From contig JAULJL010000001.1 in NCBI GenBank assembly GCA_030761205.1, forward strand, positions 40,309,145 through 40,373,144: a stretch of DNA of 64,000 nucleotides, in the 5' to 3' direction. Below the pieces are notes generated by a model, which worked only from the letters and a program-made list of their open reading frames with translations, made no database searches and had not been told where the DNA came from. Of this stretch, positions 24,659-35,068 are shown piece by piece. Made by a program: the position numbers and the translations under genes. The stretch's first letter is position 1, and each line of letters begins with the position of its first letter. This stretch comes from Fremontodendron californicum. Taxonomy: Eukaryota > Streptophyta > Magnoliopsida > Malvales > Malvaceae.

Positions 24659-26288
24659 ATGACACAGGCCGGAGCCATGGAGGATGAACAAAATAGACTA
24701 GATAGAGTGGAAAGAGCACAGAGGGAATTACAAGAACAGTTAGCCAGATCTCAGCAAGAAACACGAGAACAGATAACAAAATCTCAAGAGGAGTCACGCG
24801 AGCAAATAGACAAGATGATTGAGATGATGACTAGGCTGACTCGAGGAAAATGGGTTGCTGAAGGATTGATCATAAGGGGAGAACCTCGACCTCAAGTAAA
24901 CAACAACGAAGATCCAATTTACCTGCCAAGCCAACAAGGCCAAGGACAATTTCAATTGAACTCGGAATTTCACCCCTCAGACCCAGTTATTATTCCAAGC
25001 CAGGATGGATCACTAGAACAAGAAAAGCTGAAAAAACGTGTGGCAAAGCAAGTGAGAGACACAGAAGTGCAACAGAAGTATGATCTGTTTGAAGAGAGAC
25101 TCAAAGCCATAGAAGGAATAGACGTTTTCGGGAATACGAATCCGAATGAGCTCAGCTTGGTCCCGGATTTGGTGATTCTGCTAAAATTCAAGTCCCCTGA
25201 ATTTGAAAAGTATGACGGATCGAAATGTCCATCAACTCACGTCACGATGTTTTGTCGGAAAATGGCTGGCTACACCAACAATGACAAGCTGTTAATCCAC
25301 TGCTTCCAAGAAAGTTTAACAGGGCCAGCTGCAAGATGGTATAATCAGTTGGATCGGGGCTGTATCCGTTCTTGGAAAGATCTGGAAAAAGCTTTCAAGA
25401 TTCAGTATAAGCACATGATCGACATGGCACCAGATAGGTTAACATTGCAGGATATGGGAAAGAAGATACGGAAGGTTTTAAGGAATATGCCCAACGATGG
25501 AGGGATATGGCAACACAGGTGCAACCGCCACTCACTAAGAGAGAAAATACTGTGCTGTTCATCGATACATTAACGACACCTTATTATGACAGGATGGTTG
25601 GCAATGCCTCAAGAAATTTCGCTGATATGGTTATTTCTGGTGAGATGATCGAGAATGCTATCAAGAACGGAAAACTCGAAGGAGATAAGACGTCCAATGC
25701 CGAGAGAAACGAGGCACCTGAAAGGAAGGAGGAACATGTCCAGGCTATGGGAGAATTCACTCCATATCCCCGAGTCTCTCCATATCATGTTACTCTACCA
25801 ATGTCTCTCCAAGTCATTATTCTTACCTTCCAAATACTCAAACGCCTAATCCGATATCAGCTTCTGCAACTAGGCCTGCTTCCCAGAAACGACCGAGGGG
25901 CAACCAAGAGAAATTTTTAATCCCAATCCCTGAACTGTTGCAATTACTAATGAGGAACCAATACCTCACCCCTGTGCCTTTGAAAACAGCTCCAAACCCA
26001 TCAGCAAGGAGTTATGACCCGTACAGCAAGTGTGAGTATCACATGGGGGCAATTGGACATTCAATTAAAAGATGCAGACAACTGAAGGAAAAGATTGAAG
26101 GTCTTGTCCATGATGGCATTTTGACTCCAGAACTAGTTGAACTAGGGGTGAGCAAAATCCGACTCGATTCAAAAAAACCGATTAAAATTTCAAATTTTGG
26201 TTTAAATAGTTCGAATTATTCGAGTTATTCGAATTTTTGGATCGACTCGAATAAAAAAATCGAGTTATACGATTTAGCTCGAATTTAG
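24659..26288 (+). pseudogene. Tat/Ogre-type gag, frameshifted and interrupted
   Basis: Structural protein of the retrotransposon. A glutamine-rich coiled coil (residues about 10-60, with repeated SQQETREQI) leads into the Retrotrans_gag core: KYDGSKCPSTHVTMFCRKMA, LTGPAARWYNQLD and SWKDLEKAFKIQYKH. Near 25470 the frame changes: homology continues in the frame of 25507-25920 (MATQVQPPL, SFADMV-like and SGEMIENAIKNGK). A third frame (25938 on) carries a zinc-knuckle-like CX2HX4GHX4C (CEYHMGAIGHSIKRC). Homology stops at 26142, where a hAT element starts, so the tail of the last open frame is transposon. At least two frameshifts plus the insertion make it non-functional. Confidence 0.82.
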
Positions 26289-27533
26289 ATTTCACAGTTC
26301 GAGTTATCCGAAAATCCGAATAGTAAAATCCAAAACAACGTCGTTTTGAACTAGGTTCTTGGGTAAATTTGAAAAACATGCTGTCAATAACCAAATTATT
26401 GTTAAATGGTATAATGAGTAAAAATTATTTGAAAAAGAGAAATAAAAATAAAAAATTATTAAGAAGGAAATTGTAAAGACAAAATTACCCTTGATAAAAA
26501 AACCATCTCCTTCCTTTTTCTCTTATTTTTTAATTTATTTTTTAATTAAAAAATAAAGTTTTCTGAAAATAATTTTTTTTTTATTTTAAAAATATATATT
26601 TTAAATTTTAAATTATTTATTTATTTTTTTAATTAAATTTTTTTAAAAATAACATTATTTTTTCTTTATTTTTTTAAATTTTAAAAAAATAAATATTTAA
26701 ATATTTTATTTTTTAAATTTATTTTTAATTAAAATTTTTAAAAAATAATATTTTCTTAATGGAGGAGAAAGGAAAAATAAAATTTGTCATTAAGGGTAAT
26801 TTTGTCTTTACGATATCCTTTATAAGAATTTTTAATTGTTTATTTCTCTTTTTCAAATAATTTTTATCCATTATACCATTTAACAATAATTTGGTTATTG
26901 ACAGCATGTTTTTCAAATTTACCCAATTTTCTTCTCGTCTCTTTGCTGCTGTGCCCCCCTCTGTTTCTCCCCTTTTTTCTCTTTCTCTTCGGTCTCTATC
27001 TCTCTTTTACGAGTAATATAATCCAAAATCATTGAAATTAATAATAATTAAAATGAATTTGGCAAAATAATTTTTTTTCAATTTTTTTAATTTATAAAGA
27101 AAAATAATATTTATATATGGTATTGTGTTAGTTATAAGATGTATTCACGTATCTGTATCTAATTTTTGAATTTTTTTAGTTGAGTAAGCAATTTAAATTT
27201 CACCATAAGCCTTGAACTTTTGACATTTGCTTACATTTTCATTGATTTTTATTTAGAGAATTGAACAATTTCATTTACCCAAAATTTAGTTTTATCATGC
27301 TTAAATATAATTGAAAATTTATAGGATTTGTTTTATCATGCTTAAATATAATTGAAAATTTATTTTAACTCGAATAAATTTATTCGACTCGACTCGACTC
27401 GAATTTCTTTTCACTCGACTCGATTTGCTAAATTTTCAAATTCAGTTCGGTTGAGAAAATAGGACTCGTAAACTCGACTAACTCGAATTTTTTTCACTCG
27501 ATTCGACTCGATTCGATCGAACGCTCACCCCTA
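26143..27533. mobile_element. hAT transposon inserted in the retrotransposon gag region
   Basis: Perfect 11-bp terminal inverted repeats, TAGGGGTGAGC and GCTCACCCCTA, flanked by the 8-bp duplication AGTTGAAC (26135-26142 and 27534-27541). Subterminal regions are rich in ACTCGA/TCGAGT. No transposase is visible in 1391 bp, so it is non-autonomous. Removing it and one TSD copy joins ...GTTGAAC to CAGTGGAAATCC within the retrotransposon. Confidence 0.92.
26359..26926. mobile_element. Fold-back MITE nested in the hAT
   Basis: The first 120 bases or so (from TTGGGTAAATTTGAAAAAC) recur in inverted form at the right end (to GTTTTTCAAATTTACCCAA), covering GCTGTCAATAACC, AATGGTATAATG and the AAAAATTATTTGAAAAAGAG block. 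The arms extend to at least about 150 bp with a very AT-rich centre, so the 568-bp unit can fold into a long hairpin. Long arms suggest a Mutator-like fold-back; flanking 9-mers match only partly. Confidence 0.75.
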
Positions 27534-27541
27534 AGTTGAAC

Positions 27542-30300
27542 AGTGGAAATCCGCATTGCCATAAATCGGTTTCTTCGCCACGGGTTTCGAGGATGAGAAT
27601 GGTTACCTCTAAAAGCATGTCAACAAGCATTGAGGAATATGCATGTAGTTCTATGCCTCATCATGAAAGCACTTGTCTTATGTTGGCATCCACATGAAAT
27701 AAATAAATTTTGAATTTCAAAGGCTTTGTGTTTATTGGGTTTTAATTTGAATTTGCAGAAATAAACATTAAGGGAATTCTTGATTTTTGAAGAGCGCGTT
27801 CTTAAAAGAAAAAAATCTTTCTTCACGTTAAGAAATGATGAGATATCTTGAGATTATTGATGATCAATGTTAGAAATGACCCAACACCCTTCCCCTCTCT
27901 TTCGGACTTACCTATGCTTGAATCCTTTGAGTTTGAAACAGTCAATGCTTCCAGGAATATATTGTTGAATTTCAGAAACCATAGTCAGTGCAATAAGAAA
28001 AATGCAGATCCTAGTTTAGGTTATGAGCAATGGAACAAACTTTTTGAAAAATCCGAGTTTTTGGTGTCTCAAACAAGTGAAACCTCTTTCAAGAATCTAG
28101 ATCATGGTAAATTGATGTGTGTCAAGGTTATGCCAAGACCATTCACATCCCTTTCCGTAACCACAAAACAAGAGTTGCCCAGACGTCACTTCATGATTAA
28201 CGTCTCAGGTCACAATGACTAAACCTGATTTTCTCGTGTTCCTAGGAAAAAAAAGCTATTTTTGAGCCATATTCTTTCTTGTCCCTTCGGAAAGCCAAAA
28301 GGACTTGAGGTGTTCCTCGTCATGATACGAAGTCTCATTTGTATGACCAATCAAATGGTGCATCATTTGTAGATACAGAAGACGCGTGGTGGATAAAGAT
28401 GAAGTAATTTTCGGAGCATGCATCAAAAAAAAATGAAAAAAAAGAAAAAATGAAAAACGAGTGTGACATCATGCATTTATAAGATTCAAGATGGTTTCAA
28501 GAAAGAAAAAACCTTTTCATTATTTTCCTTTAGGGAATGACTTTTCGGTTTACGTGCTTGTGCTTGAGATGAAAAATGGCCATCTTTCATCATCCTTTCA
28601 CAAATTATAAAATATCCTTTTGCTACCCCTTTTGAGCCTAATGAATGCTTTCGTTCTTTCAACCCCGATCAAGGATCACCCCCCACACTAGGGGCAAATG
28701 CGAGGAAGGATCTTTTCAAAGGTCACAGATAATGAAGTCTTGGTTCAAAGACGAAAAAAAGAATGCCGTGAATCAAAGAGAAATTTGAGCTTTCAAATAA
28801 CTACGGGTTTACCTTGTCAAAATAGAAATGCAAAAAAAAGGGAGATAAAAAGAAAAATGAAAGCAAAAAAATAGAAAAGGGAGAAAAGAACGGATGAAAA
28901 TCATCGAATAAGAGAACGCTCAGAAAAGACAAATGTTTCGAAGAGAATCCTCCTCATGAAATGATCCTTGATTTGATCACCTTAAACACATGTTTGGGCC
29001 TATTTATCTTTTTTTCAGAACCTCGAACCTTGGCCTACATTACGTACCTTGAAAAGACCATTTTGATCGAGCATGGCCATTTAAATTGATGAGTCTATTC
29101 TTAGAGAAATGCATGAGACTTCGGTCTCCTTTCTGGTTAAAAATCCTTTTTGGATAAGTCTTGATTTCTTGAATGCATGGTGAAACATTTAATGAAAAAA
29201 ATGAAAAAATGGAAAGAAGGAGACTCTAGGGTGAAAACCCAACACGAGCAGTCTAGAGTAAAATGGGAGAATTTCGGTGCCATTTATGGTATTGTCAAGG
29301 CCATAACCAAAGAAGAGATCATTTTGAAGAAGTCAAGGAACATCTGGGAATTCCAAAATATTCCAAAACTGTCAACTCTCGTTTGGAGGTTTGACTTTAA
29401 AAAACTGAGACCGTTTTCCTTTCCAGAATTAATTCTCCAGTTTGAACACCCCAGCTAGCCTTGACGTATGTCAAAACGCCATGATTTGGAAACTAAAAGA
29501 AGGTTGAATTTGTTTGAGTCCAAAAAAAATCATGTTCTACAAAATCTGTTCCATTTGTGAGTCTAGAAAGGATATACATTTTTCCTGTTGCGAAGCCTCC
29601 TTGGGTCAATCAAAATCTTGTTGTACCAAACTTTTCGACTCAATTTGAAAAATCTGAATTGACACTCAGAAAAACTTCTAACAAGTGATCATCAATCTTC
29701 AAGAGATTTGGATATCACAACATGAGGATGACATTTTTAGCTCAAAAGTTTTCAGTGAATAAGCAAATATTTTTCAAAAAAAAAGAGAGCAAGCAAAAGC
29801 AAATAAAAAATGCAAATATTTTCAGAAGAAACCATTTTCGATGTTGGCATAAGGCAAAGGTTCTTCTGGCCCAGAGGTATGAAACTATTGAGGTAGAAGA
29901 AATGAACACTCGGACTCCAGTTGATAAAAATTTGAAGAACTATCGGGGCAAAGAGATAGTTCCAAAGTGAAGAAAAAGGTTGATCTCTTACGAGGCACGA
30001 GCGTTTCAGGATACACTCTGTTTCGAAGAGGAAAAACGATTTGGAAAAGCTAAACCAAGATCAGGAAAAAACAATTGGAACATTCGCATCATTCATGAAC
30101 ATTCGCATATTTATTAAGTTTTGCATCTACATCGTGTCGTAAAATGTGTACATTATCCGAAGGTATTTGCACATGCATCATCAGGGGCACACGCATTGAC
30201 TTCGCATAACATTCACATTTCATACATGACATTGACTATTTGAAATTTTGACATTTGAATTCGAACATTCAGTGAGATTTTCTTCCAAGATATGATCTTC
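27542..30300 (+). other. Degenerate retrotransposon interior without pol motifs
   Basis: Continues the element after the hAT. Open frames at 27848-28222 and 29177-29458 are short, and I recognise no reverse transcriptase, RNase H, protease or integrase signature in them. This is the region where pol would lie in a complete Tat element. Confidence 0.6.
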
Positions 30301-30317
30301 AGGTATGATCACCAAGA

Positions 30318-31235
30318 CCTCCGGGCACCTCTTTAAAAAAAAAAAAACCTCCGGGTTACCTCTCTTAAATCCTCCGGGCACAGGAAAAGAAAAAGAAAAT
30401 TAAAAAAAAAAGACCTCCGGGCATCTCTTTTAAAACCTCCGGGTTACCTCTTTTAAGTCCTCCGAGCACAGGAGAAGAAAAAGAAAATTAAAAAAAAAAA
30501 TCAGAATACCTCCGAGCATCTGTTTTAAAGACCTCCGGGCACCTGTTCTAAGACCTCCGGGCATTTCTTTTAAATCCTTCCGGCACAGCGAAAGAAAAGG
30601 AAAATTAGAAAGAAAGAAGACCTCCGGGCATCTATTCTAAGACCTCTGGCACCTCTTTTAAGACCTCCGGGCACTATTTTCAAAGAAAAGATAATTTTTA
30701 TAAGACCTCCGGGCATCTGTTCTTAAGACCTCCGGGCACTATTATCAAAAATCATGGATAAGACCTCCGGGCACCATTTTCAAAGAAAAGACATTTTTAA
30801 AGACCTCCGGGCACCTGTTTCAAGACCTCCGGGCATTCTTCTTAGAAGTCATGTTTTCAAGACCTCTGAGCACTATTCTCGAAAATCATCGATAAGACTT
30901 CCGGTCATCATTTTCAAAAAAAGACATTTTTAAGACCTCCGGGCAACTGTTTCAAGACCTCCGGGCATTATCCTCAAAAATCATGTTCTCAAGACCTCCG
31001 GGCACCTTTCTAAAAAAATCATTGATAAAGACCTCTGGGCATGATTCTCAAAGTCAAGAATAAGACCTCCGGACACCACTTTCAAAGAAGTAATATTTTC
31101 AGACCTCCAAGTATCTGCTTTCAAAAACCTCCGGGTAACGTATTTCAAAATGACATTTTTCAAAAACCTCCGGGTAACATCTTTCAAAATGGCATTTTTC
31201 AAAACCTCCGGGTACCATTTTTCAATTCTTGCGAA
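30318..31235 (+). repeat. Dispersed-unit array of CCTCCGGGCA motifs
   Basis: Roughly 29 copies of a core ACCTCCGGGCAYC, with variants GGGTTACC, GAGCAC and CTGGCACC. They are spaced 20-45 bases apart by A-rich or TTTCAAAG-like spacers. Spacing is irregular, unlike a simple tandem repeat. It lies upstream of the 40-bp array in the 3' untranslated part of the retrotransposon. Confidence 0.85.
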
Positions 31236-31450
31236 GTCAAACTCGTTACTTTAAGAAAGGTCGAGCCTCGGTATGATTAGTCAAGTGGCGATATCCGAAG
31301 AATCTGACCAGGAATTTCAAAATTAAACGAGAAAGAGATGGGGATATCCAGAATGAGTTTTCACTTTCGTAAGACTAAGGTAGTAAGTGAGATGATGATC
31401 TAAGTTGTGTTCAAACTCATTGTCAAAAATTCAAAGTTCGTTTTTAAATT

Positions 31451-32035
31451 TCAAAGTTGTGGAGCCTCTGATGAGAGGAGCAATTTATTTTCAAAGTTGT
31501 GGAGCCTCTGATGAGATGAAAATTTTATTTTCAAAGTTGTGGAGCCTCTGATGAGAGGAGCAATTTATTTTCAAAGTTGTGGAGCCTCTGATGAGAGGAG
31601 CAATTTATTTTCAAAGTTGTGGAGCCTCTGATGAGAGGAGCAATTTATTTTCAAAGTTGTGGAGCCTCTGATGAGAGTAGCAATTTATTTTCAAAGTTGT
31701 GGAGCCTCTGATGAGAGGAGCAATTTATTTTCAAAGTTGTGGAGCCTCTGATGAGAGTAGCAATTTATTTTCAAAGTTGCGGAGCATCTGATGAGAGGAG
31801 CAATTTATTTTCAAAGTTGTGGAGCCTCTGATGAGAGGAGCAATTTATTTTCAAAATTGTGGAGCCTCTGATGAGAGGAGCAATTTATTTTCCAAGTGAT
31901 GGAGCCTCTAATGAGAGGAGCAATTTATTTTCCAAGCGGTAGAGCCTCTGATTAGAGGAGCAATTTATTTTTCCAAGTGATAGAGCCTCTGATTAGAGGA
32001 GCAATTTATTTCCCAAATGATAGAGCCTCGCTAAA
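31451..32035 (+). repeat. 40-bp tandem array, about 14 copies
   Basis: Unit begins GGAGCCTCTGATGAGAGGAG and continues CAATTTATTTTCAAAGTTGT; copies start every 40 bases from 31461. Early copies are nearly identical; the last three (31901 on) drift to CCAAGTGATAGAGCC. Each unit contains the small hairpin CCTCT-GATG-AGAGG. Confidence 0.93.
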
Positions 32036-32105
32036 AATGGATCTCTATAACCGGACAAAATTGCTTATATTGTCTTTGCCCTATTCCTGATTCTCAGCAA
32101 TGTGC

Positions 32106-32114
32106 AAAGAGGGG
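32106..32114 (+). other. Polypurine tract
   Basis: AAAGAGGGG, four bases before the 3' LTR, is the expected plus-strand priming site. Confidence 0.65.
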
Positions 32115-32118
32115 CAGC

Positions 32119-34918
32119 TGTAATAACCAATTTTGGCCCGGGTCGGATCCGAACCCCACCCGGGCCATTTGCAATAGGGCCTGCTATTTAGCAGGCCCAA
32201 TCTCCAGGTCCAGGCACAATCAACAGGGCCTGCTACTCAGCAGGCCCATTTCCCAATTCCTAAACCCAACCTGCAAACCCAATCAGGCCCAACCAAGCCC
32301 ATTCCCCAAACCTAGCCCAACCCAACCCAATCCACCAAACCCTAAACAGTAACCCTAGCCGCCTACCACCCCCTACCCTAGGTAACAGGCAGCCCTGCCA
32401 AAACCCCCTCCCACACGGCAGCCACCCTAGCCCCAGCAGTCACCTGCAGCACGCCACCACCCCCACACGCCACCCACATGCACACGACACCCCTCAACCA
32501 CTCAAACACTCAACCCCTCCATAAAACAAGCCCCAACACAATCACCCAGGCCACTGATTCGGACCCCCCAGATTCGGACCCCAGAAAACCAAAGGAGACC
32601 CCCTCCTAAAAAAAAAATCGATCGGATTCCCCCCTACCAAACAAAATCCCAGATCTGAGCACCCCCCTTCCGATTCGGAACCCCCTGCAAAAGAAACAAC
32701 CAAGCAAAAAAAAACCCACAACAAAACAAAAAAAATGGTTTTTTGAAACCTAGATCTACGGAATTCGGTGGGGATTCGGGCAAAACGGAGCCCGAATCCG
32801 AGAAGGGGAGATCGAGACGGTTCAAACGAGGTGATTTTTGAGCTCATCGGAGCTCCGGCGCGGCGGCTGGCGACGAGGTACGGCGGTCGGCACGGTGGTC
32901 CGGCCGCCGGTTTCTGGGCTGGGGGGTTTCTGGTGAGAGAGAAGAGAGAGAGAGAAAAGAGGAGAGAGAGAAGAGAAAAAAAATAAAAATGGGGCTATTT
33001 ATAGCCCCCAGGAAGAGAGTCAACAGACCTGCGCGTCGACCGGCGGGTCGACCCGGGGTCCGCGCGGGTCACCCGTTTCTTTTAAAAATATATATATATA
33101 TACGACGCCAAAACGGCGCCGTTTCGCCCAGGGTCCGCGCCTGGACCCGGATCCGACCCGGGGTCCGCGCGCCCGACCCAGGGCATAAAAAAAAAGAGAA
33201 AAGGGAGATTCGGCCCAAATCGGATCCGGCCCGCGCAGAATCGGCCCAGGTTTTGGGCCCAACAGACCTTGGTTTTGGGCCAGGGGAGAAAGGGAAAGAA
33301 GAAAGAAAAAAAAAAAAGAAAAAAAGAAATTTAAAAATTTAAAAATAATAATAATTAAATTTATTTTTTAAAAAAATAAAAAAAAGGAAAAAAATATAGG
33401 CAAAAAATAAAAAAATAAAAAAAGGAAAAGATCAGAAAATATTAAAAAAATAATAATAATAATTAATAATGACACAAAAGGGAAAAAAAGGGAAAATTAA
33501 ATGAAAAACAAAAACAAAAGAAAAATTAATAAAAAATTTCAAGATCATCGGTTTCGACGTTTTGATTCTTTTGGATTTTCGACATTTTTCAGGTGGTCGA
33601 GAACGAGCAAAGAATTTTACGAAAATCAAGTTCGGCATTCTAATTTCGGATTCTCGACATTTCTTCAGGTATGATTTTAATTCCCTTATTTATTTTTATT
33701 TATATTACTATTTTTATTTATTTATTCTTGTGCAGCATTCGACATATTTTTCATGTTCTGTTTCGATTTAAAAATTATAAAATAATAAATCTTCTAGTTA
33801 TTAAATGTCTTTTAAATTATTTTCGGTAAATAAAATTCTCTAAAAACGGATTTCTTTCTCGGGATGGTCGAAACATCAATCGTTCTTTGAAATGGTCAGA
33901 GTAAGAATAATAATCGAAACATTATCGAAAATAGCGGAGTGATTCGAGAATTATTCTTACATAGATAATTTCTTTTATTTCGAAAATAATTATTAAAAGC
34001 ATTTTAATTTACACTTTCAAAAAAAAAAGATTTTTAATAAATGCGAATAACCGACGACGGAATTCGAAGGACGTCACGGTAGCGATTCCTAAGATATCTT
34101 GAGGTGAGAGAATTTAGTTAAATATCACCACGAGTGGCGGGAGTATTTAGCGACATGCTCGAGACAAAAATTCTTTTTTCATTTAAAAAAAATGGAAATA
34201 GTTAAAATAAAAAGAACAAATAAAAAATGAATATTTACGTATTTGATATCTTGCCATGCTCGTGTTTTTAATATTATGATTTGCATGTTTAATTTTATAG
34301 TTATATGCTAAGTCGTGCGCATCCGATGTTTAAATATTTGCATCATACGAAAATAAAAAATGGATATAAATTGCCGACGACAGAATTCGAAGGATATCAC
34401 GGTTGTGATTCCTAAGATATCTCGAGGTGAGAAGATCTCGTTAAATACCACCAAGAGTGTTGGAAATATTTAATGAGTATTTTCAATAACAAATTTATGT
34501 TCAATTTCGATTTTTGAAAAAAATAATAACGGTTCAAAAAAATTCAAAAAAATAATAAACATATTTTTTTAAAATAAAATAAAAATAAAAGAGAATTATT
34601 TTTAAATAGTGATGTCAAGTCCATTAAATCAAGATTTAAGATAACACATGATTAAATGGTACCGTTTTCTAAACGGGCGTTGCGGGGGTGCTAATCCTTC
34701 CCCGCACGTAACCGACTCCCGAACCCAATTATGTTTTACTCTCTTGTTCAAAGTGCGGATTTCGAAATTGGTTTTACAAAATGTTTTAATTAATTTTAAA
34801 ATATTTTACTAAAACCGGTTTTAATAGGTGGCCAATCACACCTAACAAAAAAGATTGGTGGCGACTCCATTTGTGTTTTCAAAATTCGTCTTAGCGGTCA
34901 AAAAAAACCGTTATGACA
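32119..34918 (+). repeat. 3' LTR
   Basis: 2800-bp copy of the 5' LTR with scattered substitutions and small indels. Examples: an extra CCCCAGATTCGGAC near 32566, and a different arrangement of CGCGGGTC motifs near 33050. It contains the same two GAATTCGAAGG modules (34051, 34374) and the same hairpin (34681-34706). It ends TTATGACA. Confidence 0.92.
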
Positions 34919-35068
34919 ATTATAATAATTAAATCACCACGATGATGTTGCAAATGATATCAAACACTACCTTATAGTTTCACTAGTGATCAAATCACTT
35001 TTATAATTTTATTACTATAGTAATTAAATCACGATGTTGCAAATGATATCAAACACTACCTTATAGTT

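Larger units (their letters stand above)
20243..34918 (+). mobile_element. Tat/Ogre-like Ty3/gypsy LTR retrotransposon, non-autonomous
   Basis: A 14.7-kb element bounded by two near-identical LTRs (20243-23049, 32119-34918), each TGTAATAACC...TTATGACA. A primer-binding site follows the 5' LTR by three bases, and a purine tract precedes the 3' LTR. The flanking 5-mers are ACTAT and ATTAT, a near-match target duplication. The gag resembles Tat/Ogre gag. No protease, reverse transcriptase, RNase H or integrase motif is visible in 27542-32118, so it depends on a partner in trans. Two tandem arrays lie between the gag region and the 3' LTR, as in other Tat elements. Few differences separate the LTRs by eye, so the insertion is fairly young. 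Confidence 0.9.
19594..34977. mobile_element. Older MITE split by the LTR retrotransposon
   Basis: GGTGTTTGGTATGAGATGAT at about 19594 and, beyond the retrotransposon, CAAATGATATCAAACACTACC (to 34977) are imperfect inverted copies of the GTGTTTGGTAT terminus common in plant MITEs. The intervening native sequence (19615-20242 and 34919-34977) contains repeated CACTAGTGAT/ATCAAATCAC motifs on both sides of the retrotransposon, supporting one split element. A second copy of the right end follows at 35014-35068. Exact target duplications were not resolved. Confidence 0.45.

Noticed and set aside
31451..32035. Hammerhead ribozyme array, because each 40-bp unit contains CTGATGAG
   Set aside because: The hammerhead core also needs a GAAA(C) box and a cleavage triplet in proper stems; each unit continues into CAAAG and lacks GAAAC, so only the CUGAUGAG half of the core is met.
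31451..32035. CRISPR-like array
   Set aside because: Units are contiguous 40-bp tandem repeats without unique spacers, in a plant retrotransposon.
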